64,000 nt of DNA, taken from positions 173,946,645-174,010,644 of the forward strand of contig NC_090319.1 of the NCBI RefSeq assembly GCF_040869045.1. Reading direction: 5' to 3'. Within the stretch, counting starts at the first letter, position 1. Every line of letters starts with the position of its first letter. The notes under the pieces are model-generated. The model was not told the origin of the DNA, ran no database searches, and worked only from the letters and a program-made list of their open reading frames with translations. The position numbers were made by a program, and so were the translations under genes. Below, piece by piece: positions 53,178-63,436 of the stretch. This DNA is from Eurosta solidaginis. Its lineage: Eukaryota; Arthropoda; Insecta; Diptera; Tephritidae.

Positions 53178-53309
53178 AATAAAAGAAACCAATACTTCGG
53201 ATAATTTAAACAGAGATAATATAAAGTCGAAAAAATAGAAACTTTTGCGGAAACACATAACGGCATAAAAACTCACGCCACTAGATAACGGCAGAGTATT
53301 CGCCATTTT

Positions 53310-53425
53310 CAACCACCACCACCACCAGCGAACATAAGCAGCAGCAACACCACCAGCGAACATCAGCAGCAGCAACGCCACCAGCGAACATCAGCAGCAG
53401 CAACACCATCAGCGAACAGTCAACA
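53310..53425 (+). repeat. 27-28-bp minisatellite (CAGCAGCAGCAACACCACCAGCGAACAT-type)
   Basis: Four imperfect copies of a unit containing accaccagcgaacatc and agcagcagcaac. The reading frames across it are low-complexity artefacts. Confidence 0.7.
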
Positions 53426-54003
53426 CCAAGCAAGCTAAAATCAGCAGCAGCATTAACACCAGAATTGAGGCAGCAGTTGAAGCGGCAAGAATAAGTATAC
53501 ACATATATACCACTGCTACAACAACAACAACAAGATACGCATATATATGTATTAAATAAAATTCTTATTTTCAACACATGTATGTATGTTAAACACATAT
53601 ACGTAGGTATACTAAACATCACAATTTCATTAAATGCGGTGCTTTCGCATTTCATATAATATATATAGATTTTTTCGATTACAACGGTGCGTCCGTTTAA
53701 ATACATATAGATTTTTTGTTTACAACAGTGCGTTCGTTTACATAAAACATTTAGATTTTCTGAATTTGAATCGAATTTAGAATATTTGCTTCAATTAAAA
53801 TTATCCACTAAAAATTACAACAACAAAAAAAATTGCCGATACAAAGTGAAAAAGTGAAATTGGTGATACATATAACCCCGAAATTTGTATTTTCGTTATT
53901 AAACATTTGCAGTATTGCATAACAAAACATAATGTAATATACAGTCTATATTTGAAACAATATAAATTTTTATAAAGTGTACATGTAGTGTATTGTATTT
54001 TAT
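53426..54003. other. AT-rich stretch, unassigned
   Basis: No gene is recognised. A (CAA)n run at ~53518-53532 following CTGCTA resembles the tail of LINE-A-type elements, but no LINE body precedes it. Confidence 0.4.
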
Positions 54004-54735
54004 TATTAAATTTGTTTTTCACACCATCACAGTCATCGACACGAGCAAACTCGAGAGGACTTGCATGAACATTAACAAGATCACAGTAGTTGTCAATACA
54101 CACTTTAGCAGCCGAAGGATGTAACTTTAAAAAACTATCATTGATATCGTTAACATCTACATCGGGGAGGACGGAGAGATCGGCTTTGGAATCGCCTACT
54201 CCAATCTTCTTGATCGTATTCCAAGTTTCCTTTGAATTTAAAGCGGTGCTGAACTTATTTTCGTAGAAATGTACTTTAGCCGACCTTATGGCTTTATTGG
54301 CAGTGAGTCGTGCAGCTTTGAAGCGCATGTGCATTTCCACAGTTCTATATCTTTTCCACCGAGAGTAAGCTAGGTTACGCAAATGAACTAGATGCTTGAT
54401 ACTGGCGTCAAACCATGGATTGCCATTGTGTTTTGTCACCTTAAGTTTCGTTGGAACGTGGTCGTCAAAGAGTTTATTTATGCTGTCTTGAAGGAACTTA
54501 GTTTGCCCATCCACCAATGCCATCGTTCGAATCATTCTCCAGTCGACAGACTCCACTGCTTCAGCAAGTGCACCATTTAGTTTCACTAACTCATCGTTAT
54601 AGCCTGAAGAAAACCAGGTTTCGGAGATGCAGATAATATCTATATCGGAGGCCTCGCAAAGATATCTTAACTCATCAAGTTTTCTATAGAGGCTTTGCGC
54701 GTTTATGTGTATGATATTTATACCTTTGGCAGCCT
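54004..54735 (-). pseudogene. LINE-E fragment with internal deletion
   Basis: The minus-strand frame from ~54735 reads INIIHINAQSLYRKLDELRY, DIDIICISETWFSS (endonuclease start). It then jumps within YNDELVKLNG directly to the endonuclease-RT linker (NPWFDASIKHLVHLRNLAYSRWKRYR, STALNSKETWNTIKK). So ~200 residues of endonuclease are missing in frame. It breaks off at about 54004 before the RT. CR1/Jockey-like by style. Confidence 0.75.
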
Positions 54736-54819
54736 GCTAAGTATGCGCAGCAACGTACGAGAACAGTCTTTGAAACTCGAGGACTTATAATAATTTAGCA
54801 CCAGAGTTATAAAAAGGTT

Positions 54820-55773
54820 TGGAAATGGAGCATATCGATGGAAGGTATTGTCATTTGGTTTGAACATTACACCAAATTCGTTTTCAAGAATGATGACCAT
54901 CGCATTTTCAGGAATACCACCTAACGTAGGTTTTCTTTATGTAGATGACATTATAGTCATTGGCTGTAGCAAATCCCGTCGTATTAAAAATGTGTCTAAA
55001 GTATTCAATACATGTAGATCATTCAACCTTAAACTCAATCCAAATAAATTTAATTTTTTCAGACCCGAAGTAACATTCCTAGGACATAAATGCTAAGCTG
55101 AAGGTCTGTCACCAGACGATTCAAAAATATATGCAATTTGTAACTATACTAAGCCAAAAGACGAATATGCTGTAAGACGGCTTGTCGCTTTCGCTAACTA
55201 TTACAGACGCTTTCTTCCAAACTTTGCATCTCTGGGAGCACCTCTGAGTAGACTGAATAGAAAAAGAGTAGAATTTAACTGGGACACGACCTTTGATAAA
55301 GCTTTTGATGCACTAAGAGCATCTCTAATGTCACCAAAAATATTACAATAACCAAGTTTTTCCAAACAGTTTGCTATTACGGTATACGCTTCTAAAACGG
55401 GGTGTGAAGAAATACTCAGCCAAGAACACCAAGGCACCGATTTACCCATATGTTATGCGTCAAAATCCTTTAATGCAGCAGAACAAAAAAAAGCAATCAT
55501 TGAGTTGGAATTATTAGCCATTTATTTTGCCATCACACAATTCAGACCGTACGTATATGAAAATTACTTTATTGTAAAATCAGATCACAGGCCTTTAGTC
55601 TATTTATTTACTATGAAAGACCTATCTTCAAAACTTTCTAGAATTGGACTTGAGTTGGCAGAATAAAATTTTACAATAGAGTTCATAACGGGAAAATCAA
55701 ATGTAGGAGCTGATGCACTTTCTCGTATCACTATTGGCGAAATAAAAGAATCGACCAAAAATATATGGTAAAA
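54820..55773 (+). pseudogene. pol: Gypsy-4 RT and RNase H
   Basis: LSFGLNITPNSFSRMMTIAF and FLYVDDIIVIG (YVDD intact, 54938), then VTFLGHKC and a stop. Then YYRRFLPNFASLGAPLSRL and a stop. RNase H: SFSKQFAITVYASKTG (the usual Asp is a Tyr), KAIIELELLAIYFAITQFRPYV, KSDHRPLVYLF, and GKSNVGADALSRI. Multiple in-frame stops. Confidence 0.82.
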
Positions 55774-55796
55774 GTCTAGTTGAGGGGTCGACTGCT

Positions 55797-56129
55797 AATA
55801 CGCTACCAAAAATATCGAGAGATGTCAAAAGACGCTTATTAATCTCGAGAACAATAATCCGAAGGCGGAAAAAATTGTATCTCTGTCCGGAGATATTTGC
55901 ATTTGAAGTTGGCGATTTTCATGTGGTTGTTGTTGTGTTTGTACCCACAAAAAAAATTGTGCATCACCGTGGCTACCGCCACCACCAGGACTTGGCATGG
56001 CGTAGCCCAGGGTTATTTTTTATAAGCGCGGCCGAAGGCCGCCAACGCAGAAAGGTGTTTTGCGCAAAAATACTATGGATCCCACCCCCGGTTTCGGAGG
56101 TATCCGCGGGTCTTTTTTGGTAGCGTATT
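55797..56129. mobile_element. 333-bp MITE in Gypsy-4
   Basis: Perfect 16-bp inverted ends (aatacgctaccaaaaa at 55797-55812, inverse at 56114-56129) enclose a GC-richer interior with GCGGCCGAAGGCCGCC. No clear target duplication and no coding. Confidence 0.75.
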
Positions 56130-56339
56130 TTTAAGAATATGCGCGCATATAAAGCATAAAAGAACAATTTTACTTGATTTTGAATTCTTTAACGAAATAA
56201 AGAATTTCGATCCTTTACTTTCGAGGCTAGAAAAAGAAGCCGGAAAACCTAATATTAAGCAAACAGAAATTAATTTTCAAATACAAAAGACGATTTAATT
56301 TTCAAATACATTACAATTACAAATTTTAAAGACAGAGGA

Positions 56340-57230
56340 AATAAGCTTTTACAATTTTTAAAAATTATTTTAATGGATCCAATTGAAACAATCAATGATC
56401 AGGAACAAAAATCAAAATTATTAACAATTTATCACAATGATCCCATTACTGGAGGTCACTGTGGAACGAAAAAACTATATGCCAAATTTCGAAACAAATT
56501 TTACTAGAAAAACATTACAAAAGATATAGCTAGTTACGTTAGAAAATGCGAAAATTGTCTTTTGAACAAAATCAAAATAAGAAATAAAGAAGAACCCGTT
56601 CTAACTCCTACTCCCAATAAACCTTTCGAAATTGTCGTAATTGATACCATAGGCCCATTGGCAGAATCGAGACATGGTTATAAGTTCGCACTTCCCATAA
56701 TTTGCGATCTGACGAAATACTTAGTAACAATTTCAATACCGGATAAAAGTGCAAAAACCATAGCTTCAGCAATATTCGAAAGCTTTATTTTAATATACGG
56801 TGCTATGAAATCTATTAAAACGAATTTAGGCACTGCATTTAACAATGAAACTTGCAAATTTAAGCAGCTTACTAAATATCAATCATAACTTTTCTACACC
56901 ATACCATCAAGAAACCGTAGGAACTGTCGAACGAAACCATAGTTTTTAAAGAGTACCTACGTGAGTACTTAAATGATTCCTTTGATGATTGGGATACATA
57001 TTTGAAATATTTTACGTTTTGGCATAACACAACGCCAAATACGGTATTCGATAATAAACTTACTCCTTTTGAACTTGTTTTTGACAAAAAGGCCATTGTG
57101 CCATCTGAATTGAAGAACGAAACAATCGAACCAATTTATAATATCGAAAATTATTCAAAAGAAGTAAGGTACCGAATGCAAAGAATTAGTAGAGAAACAC
57201 AAAATAAGAAATAAAGATACATACGACAAA
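56340..57230 (+). pseudogene. Gypsy-4 integrase
   Basis: The zinc module is present: YHNDPITGGHCGTKKLY and VRKCENCLL. Core: EIVVIDTIGPLAESRHGYKFAL (first Asp). At the second-Asp position the sequence reads KTNLGTAFN, so Asp appears as Asn. A stop is at 56886-56888, then a shifted ETVGTVERNH (Glu). 57002-57214 holds YLKYFTFWHNTTPNT and LTPFELVFDKKA. Typical 412/mdg1 integrase; dead. Confidence 0.82.
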
Positions 57231-57416
57231 AATGCACAACCAATAATAGTAAACATAAACGATATGGTTTTAGTTCAAAAAGAACCGCGTGAAAACATAA
57301 AACGGTGTAAATGTAACAATTTTTTATAATGAAAACAACAAATTTAAAACGGTACATAAAATCGCATAAGAATACCTAGATAAATACAATCGGATGTATC
57401 CAATTTCATTTTGAGG

Positions 57417-58114
57417 CAGGCAAAAAAAAATTAAATTTTTTAATTATTTTATTACACTAAATTTTCGCAAATCCAAATAAAAATATACCATACTGTTAAA
57501 ACTATGGTTAATTTAAGTAATAGAAACAAATAGAAAATATGCATAAACCTATGAAAATGAAATTTTGAATTACAAAAAACAACAAAAAAAAACACAAACA
57601 AAAATATATCGTTAGCTTAATGTGAAAATATGCTAAGTCAACTTTTACAAATTTTACAGGATACGAATAAAATTAATAGTTTTTGAAATATCCTTTTTTT
57701 CCAAACTGTGAATGAGGATACCTTAGTTGCAATACTTTTGAGTGTAGAAGCTTTGAAAAAGATAAATAAAAATCATGTATGCTAACCCAGCAGCTATTTT
57801 ATGACTTAGCACAATTTCCGCACTCAAAACAAATTTTTTCTCCTGACTTAAGCACTTTTTACTCAATATGTTTCCCCATCACTCCTCCCCTTCAATGATT
57901 AAAATATAATACTAAAACTATATATTTCACAAAAAATACTATTCTTTCGTCAAACTATTTCTAACGGTTCTGATCCGGACTCTTTTGCCGTATTGTGCGC
58001 AGACAATAATTTATTTTTAAATTCAATCAATTGCTGTGTTGTGTCTTATTCCAAAAATACAACTGCCACATACATACTTTATCTACAAACTAAATGCTAA
58101 ATCTCTTAATCGTT
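57417..58114. other. AT-rich stretch
   Basis: No gene. It contains the left inverted terminus (from ~57605) described in the next entry. Confidence 0.45.
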
Positions 58115-58693
58115 GTCAAGAGAGGTAAGACTTGGTGTAATTTTTGACTCCAAACTTTCTTTTTCTAGTCACATTGACTTCATTGTTTGAAATTTTTTTG
58201 CAATGGTTGGGTTCAGTAGACGTAACACCAGTGACTTTAAGGACCCTATAACATTAAAGAAATGGTCTTGAATATTGTTCAATAATATGCAATCGTTTCT
58301 ATGAATCTAACTCCTATAAAATTGAGAAAGTTCAAAAATTGCTTTACGTATGGTTCACTGGCCAGACGGCCTCCCATCATATACCAGCAGGCACAAATTG
58401 CATGGTCTTCAGGCTTTGCATGACAGAAGAACTTTTATCTCACTCATGCTTGCCTATAATGTAATAAACTTTAACACGAATTGCTCTGATTTATCTAATT
58501 TGTTCATTCCACATATTCCACTGCGTGATCTTCGGCATAATAGATTATTTATCGAAATAACTCATAAAACGAATTATGCTACGAATGAAGCTATAACTAG
58601 GACTATACATCTAGCAAATCGATTCAGTAGTGTTATTAATTTTAATAACAGCTTATATAAGTTTAAGCTTGAATTGTTTTCTATTTTTAACTA
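58115..58693 (+). pseudogene. LINE-F: RT C-terminal part
   Basis: RLGVIFDSKLSFSSHIDFIV, then broken frames. A 114-codon block (58350-58694) has RMVHWPDGLPSYTSRHKLHGLQALHDRRTFI-type sequence and RDLRHNRLFIEITHKTNYA, the C-terminal region of CR1-like LINE ORF2. 5'-truncated. Confidence 0.75.
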
Positions 58694-58749
58694 GTCTGTA
58701 AGAAAGCATGTAGTTATCGACATGTAAGAATTGAAGTAGATTATGGTCA

Positions 58750-59185
58750 GCGCAAAGCATTTATCAAACACCAAAGGCATGTCTCATTTGGGTGAATCCA
58801 ATTTCAAGGGATTGTGTTCGCAACCCTCTCAAGGGGTTGCTAGCGCAATATATAACTTCTCCAACCCAATTGTCAACCTCACCTACCCGTGACGAATCCT
58901 GTTTCATTTACAGCCGAGGCTCTGGCGACCCCAAGTTCCTCATGGAACTAGGGGGTGGGGAGGGCGGGATGGCCTAGGTTTAATGTGGTCACATAATTTG
59001 TTCCCGAGATGGTCGGGCTAGTACCTTAATAGTGCTTTGTTACCGGAACGTACAGGATCTATATCCGGCAAAGGACCATCAACATCGGTAACACTCCGCA
59101 AAGCCTTCGGGGAGTGTCTTTATCGTTAATACAACAACACCAACAACTGAAAGAGACTGAAAGAATTAAATAAATAAATAAAATG
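58750..59185 (+). mobile_element. LINE 3'-UTR-like sequence
   Basis: Non-coding but GC-richer than its surroundings. It contains CTTCGGGGAGTGTC and an ATACAACAACACCAACAAC end, followed by (AAAT)n at 59166-59181. This resembles LINE-A-type 3' UTRs of flies as I recall them; not proven. Confidence 0.5.
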
Positions 59186-59656
59186 CGCGCACGAAATGAC
59201 TAGTAAATCAGATTGATATTCTTGACAGGTTGACTTAGCACATTCTTTTTAACAGCTGACGACTTAGCACATTTACACATCATTTCCCACAGCACGTAAA
59301 AATGGAAAATTAAAATTTTTTTTTGTGACCGATGTATTTTGAATTAAGTTTGAAAACTGAATTAAAATAAAATTTTTTAAAAAAAGTGACTTAGAATATT
59401 TTCACATTAAGCTAACGATATAAGTTACTCATATATGTAAATATGTAGGCTGACGACAAAGGTAAAACTAAGCATAATAAATGTAAGTTGAAATAAATGT
59501 AATTAAATTAATTAACTAAGTTATATTAGATATATCTGTCACAAAAGTCCAAAATTTTTTTTCGTTCATGAATGTAAAAACACACCACCCAAAAAGTTGA
59601 AGCCGACGAACCTGATCAACTTGTCGACTTCAACCTTTTTTTCGCAAGGGGGAAGG

Positions 59657-59906
59657 TGTAACACCAGCCTAATAAATAAATACAAGTCTCATCCTGTTTC
59701 CAAATTGGTGCAACGCTGTTGTCTATTGTGAACGGACAACAGGTGTCGAAACAATTTGGAAACGGAGAGTTCGGTGCGGCAAAAGGGCCCGGCCATTATT
59801 ATAAATTTGGCAGACACATATTTCGGACGTGCTCGACATAAAGTTATAAAAATAAACGTGTAGTATTAAAGCATAAGTTAAAGAAAGTATTTTTATTTAA
59901 TATCGC
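59657..59906 (+). repeat. LTR-like unit X, copy 2
   Basis: The same start and hairpin as 46990, leading to the ATGAGTGTCTGGCGG context at 59907. The purine-rich AAGGGGGAAGG immediately before TGTAAC fits a PPT-LTR boundary. Confidence 0.6.
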
Positions 59907-59967
59907 ATGAGTGTCTGGCGGAGGAGACCGCCCCGCAAATCATTATAATCAACAAAAGAACAACTAT

Positions 59968-60297
59968 ATGGAGGCGGCGCCCTCCACGATAATTACTGGC
60001 GGAGAAGGTAACTTAACCTACATTTCAGCAAATTTGATCTACATGGCCCGTGTAAGGCATCCGGCTGATAAGCTAACCTACCAGACTCAGGACCGAGGGT
60101 TCGTGGAGTACACTCGGCGCGTCAATCTCCGAATGCGCATCTATAACGCGCATGCCGAAACCGAACCCTCGGCCAAGTTGAGAATATGCGAGGCAACGAC
60201 AGCCGAAGATGGCAGCAGCGACGTGCTAAGTCTGATGGCAAGCGATGGAAATATCGACGACAGCAATAACACAACAACGAAGACGGCAGTAGCGTGA
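59968..60297 (+). pseudogene. X-unit protein, copy 2 (frameshifted)
   Basis: From Met at 59968: AAPSTIITGGEGNLTYISANL, YTRRVNLRMRIYN, and ATTAEDGSSDVLSLMASDGN. One base fewer than in copy 3 near 60268 gives an early stop at 60295-60297; the lost tail is Gln/Arg-rich. Unrecognised protein. Copy 3 lacks a ~42-bp segment that is present here. Confidence 0.45.
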
Positions 60298-60789
60298 AGG
60301 ACATTGAGCGAAACCTACACCAGCCACAACAGCAGCCACAGCGACGCCGACAGCAGTCCTCCAAGCGTTTTGTGAAGGCCATCTCTACCGCATACGCATC
60401 ACGTGCACTGGGCTGGGGACGGTGAGTCTAATTGCGGCAGTCGATGGGTGAGTGTGAGGACCCAAAACCGAGGGTTTTGTACCCTCATAACACATACATA
60501 CATATACATTTTTAAACATACATTTTATAATGCAATATTTGAATTTATAACTTTGAATTTATTATTTATACATTTCCTGCCGAAAATGAACATATATCTT
60601 TATGAATCATACGCCAAGATATATAGATAATTGAGGATCGCACTGCGACCATTGGTCTATTGTGCCCTCAGCTGCTTCACAACACCTCATCCAAGCCGAC
60701 ATCTCTGATGAACCCTAGCAGTTCACCTGGCTTATCATACGCCAAAATATATATATTCTGTTGTACATTGAATTATTAATTACTGGATT

Positions 60790-62155
60790 GAAGTGCAAAT
60801 TAGACTTGCGCACATTTACACATCATTTCCCACAGCACGTAAAAATGAAAAATAAAATTTTTTTTTGTGACCGATATATTTTGAATTCAGCTTGAAAACT
60901 GCATTAAAATAAAATTTTTCAAAAAAAGTGACTTAGCATATTTTCACATTAAGCTAACGATATAAGTTACTCATATATGTAAATATGTAGGCAGACGCCA
61001 AAGGTAAAACTAAGCATAATAAATGTAAGTTCAAATAAATGTAATTAAATTAATTAACTAAGTTATATTAGGTGCCACAAAAGTCCAAAATTTTTTTTCG
61101 TTCATGAATGTAAAAACACACCACCCAAAAAGTTGAAGCCGACGAACCTGATCAACTTGTCGACTTCAACCTTTTTTTTCGCAATGGGGATAGTGTAACA
61201 GCAGCCTTATAAATAAATAAAAGCCTCATCCTGTCTCCAAATTGGTGCAACACTGTTGTCTATTGTGAACGGACAACAGGTGTCCGGCCATTATTATAAA
61301 TTTGGCAGACACATATTTCGGACGTGCTCGACATAAAGTTATAAAAATAAACGTGTAGTATTAAAGTATAAGTTAAAGAAAGTATTTTTATTTAATATCG
61401 CATGAGTGTCTGGCGGAGGAGACCGCCCGCAAATCATTATAATCAACAAAAGAACAACTATATGGAGGCGGCGCCCTCAACGATAATTACTGGCGGAGAA
61501 GGTAACTTAACCTACATTTCAGCAAATTTGATCTACATGGCCCGGGTAAGGCATCCGGCTGGTAAGCTAACCTACAAGACTCAGGACCGCATCTATAACG
61601 CGCATGCCGAAACCGAACCCCCGGCCAAGTTTAGAATATGCGAGGCAACGAGAGCCGAAGATTGCAGCAGCGACGTGCTAAGTCTGATGGCAAGCGATGG
61701 AAATATCGACGACAGCAATAACAAAAACAACGAAGACGGCAGTAGCGTGAAGGATATTGAGCGACACCTGCACCAGCCACAACAGCAGCCACAGCGACGC
61801 CGACAGCAGTCCTTCAAGCGTTTTGTGAAGGCCATCTCTACCGCATACGCATCCCGCGCACTGGGCTGGTGACGGTGAGTCTAATTGCGGCAGGTGATGA
61901 GTGAGTGTGAGGACCCAAAACCGAGGGTTTTGTACCCTCACAACACATACATACATATACATTTTTAAACATACATTTTATAATGCAATATTTGAATTTA
62001 TATTTTTATGAATCATACGCCAAGATATATAGATAATTAATTGAGGATCGCACTGCGACCATTGGTCTATTGTGCCTTCAGCTGCTTCACAACACCTCAT
62101 CCAAGCCGACATCTCTGATGAACCCTAGCAGTTCACCTGGTTTATCATACCCCAG
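60790..62155 (+). repeat. X tandem unit 2
   Basis: Second copy of 59230-60770. It has a ~46-bp deletion that removes the 3' half of the X hairpin (after 61282), and other indels. Confidence 0.75.
61402..61872 (+). CDS. X-unit protein, copy 3 (156 codons, uninterrupted)
   Basis: MSVWRRRPPANHYNQQKN... then ITGGEGNLTYISANLIYMARV, ASDGNIDDSNNKNNEDGSS, and a Gln/Arg-rich end (QPQQQPQRRRQQSFKRFVKAISTAY). The N-terminus joins two frames that are separate in copies 1 and 2: those have CCCC where this copy has CCC, near 61427. A GTGAGT splice-donor-like site follows the stop (61875). The function is unknown; a Gag-like or leader-coded role is only a guess. Confidence 0.45.
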   Translation: MSVWRRRPPANHYNQQKNNYMEAAPSTIITGGEGNLTYISANLIYMARVRHPAGKLTYKTQDRIYNAHAETEPPAKFRICEATRAEDCSSDVLSLMASDGNIDDSNNKNNEDGSSVKDIERHLHQPQQQPQRRRQQSFKRFVKAISTAYASRALGW

Positions 62156-63436
62156 TCAGAATTTTTCGAAAATTTTGATCAAAAAATATTTAAATATCTT
62201 GGGTATGATGATTAAAAACGTTCAAATTTAAAAGCATTTTCTGTTCGAAAATTAACGTATCGTCGGGAGAAAAAATGTACCATAAATGTGATTATTCTTG
62301 AATAATCATTTATGATTCCTATTTCGAAACGCTTTTTATTCATATTTGATATCATTGTAAAATTGAGCTTTAATAGTTTTAGAGTAATATTTGACTGCTT
62401 TTCAGAGTCATTTTCAATCGTTTTGGTAGAGATTTTCGAATCATTTTTGAATGCCATTATAATGCATTTATTCTTCATATCTCATTCAAAATAGGATACT
62501 ATATAATAATCTTATTTCATTAGGGGAAGAAAGCATGCGAAAGCGAGCTAGTCGAACCACAGCTAACTCGCAAACAAACTTGACCGATATACACCTGCGA
62601 CTACAACATCCAACATCAGCATTATCGTCTGCATCTTAAGATACGGATACGATACGGGATGTTGAAGCCGTATCCAGGTATGTCAAGATAGTGTCACTTA
62701 CCTGGGGTTCAAATAGCTCACAACCTATGTATTGACCAATCATTATGTATTTTATGGGAAGCTGAAGGGGAGAAATGGTTGAGGAAATCTTCGTTCACGA
62801 GCAGCATTACATTATTTTTGTCTTGATGAACCTTTCGCATAAATAATAAAACTTTTATATATTTTTCCTTAGCTTCATGATTGAAAAAATATGTGTATGT
62901 GAAAAAAATAAAATTTTTAATGAAAAGTAAAATTTCAACAAGTATAAAATTCATTATTCAGTCAACAAATATATCCATAAAAGATTCAGAAAGCTGAATG
63001 AAAAATGATTATAAATTTTTGATCACCTAAAGTAAAGACATTTATTCAAATATGATTCCAAAATGTGATTGAAAAACTATATTCAGTTTTTGATCATCAA
63101 AGGTAAGCATATTTGATTATTCTTTTTGTTGGTTTTTATGAAATATTAAAATTTAGTCATTAAATGACTTCAAAAATGATTCCAAAAAGTGATCGCAAAA
63201 TGCTTTTTAGTTTTTCATCACCAAAAGTATTCATATTTGATTATTTCTTTTGTTCAATTGTATGATAACTCATTATTTAGTCAGAAAGAGTAATCAGATG
63301 GTATTGATATGTAGGGAAATTCAAAATTGGATCGCCTAAATGCTGAGTGGGACGCCAAAATATATATATTTTGTTGTACTGATTGGAAATTTGGCATACA
63401 TATTTACGCACTTTCATACGACATTCTATATAAAAA
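62156..63436. other. AT-rich stretch with degenerate ~120-bp repeats
   Basis: No gene. Around 62985-63270 a unit with tgattccaaaa.gtgat and catatttgatta recurs two to three times at ~120-bp spacing. A small hairpin GATTATTC-TT-GAATAATC lies at 62289-62306. Confidence 0.5.

Larger units (their letters stand above)
54820..57416 (+). mobile_element. Gypsy-4: 412/mdg1-like retrotransposon, 5'-truncated
   Basis: It starts within RT and continues through RNase H and integrase. gag, protease and LTRs are absent. A 333-bp MITE lies between RNase H and integrase. Strong decay. Confidence 0.82.
57605..59420. mobile_element. Possible DNA element with ~34-bp inverted ends
   Basis: 57605-57638 (TATCGTTAGCTTAATGTG...) is inverted at 59387-59420, and GACTTAGCA motifs recur near both ends (57804, 59232, 59251). 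LINE-F lies inside. A target duplication is not visible, so a chance pair of related repeats cannot be excluded. Confidence 0.4.
59230..60770 (+). repeat. X tandem unit 1
   Basis: AT-rich upstream part, hairpin (59597-59640), purine tract (59646-59656), TGTAACACC start at 59657, X hairpin (59700-59759), coding part to ~60300, and tail to ~60745. It is repeated at 60790-62155 with indels. Confidence 0.75.

Noticed and set aside
53097..53706. Minus-strand frames with Cys/Trp/Val runs
   Set aside because: Antisense of CAG/CAC minisatellite DNA and Gypsy-3 LTR flank; low complexity only.
46990..62155. A single giant retroelement bounded by unit X copies at 46990 and 59657/61194
   Set aside because: Unit X copies are in the same orientation, but the DNA between is made of independent elements with their own LTRs and duplications, and no coding links them.
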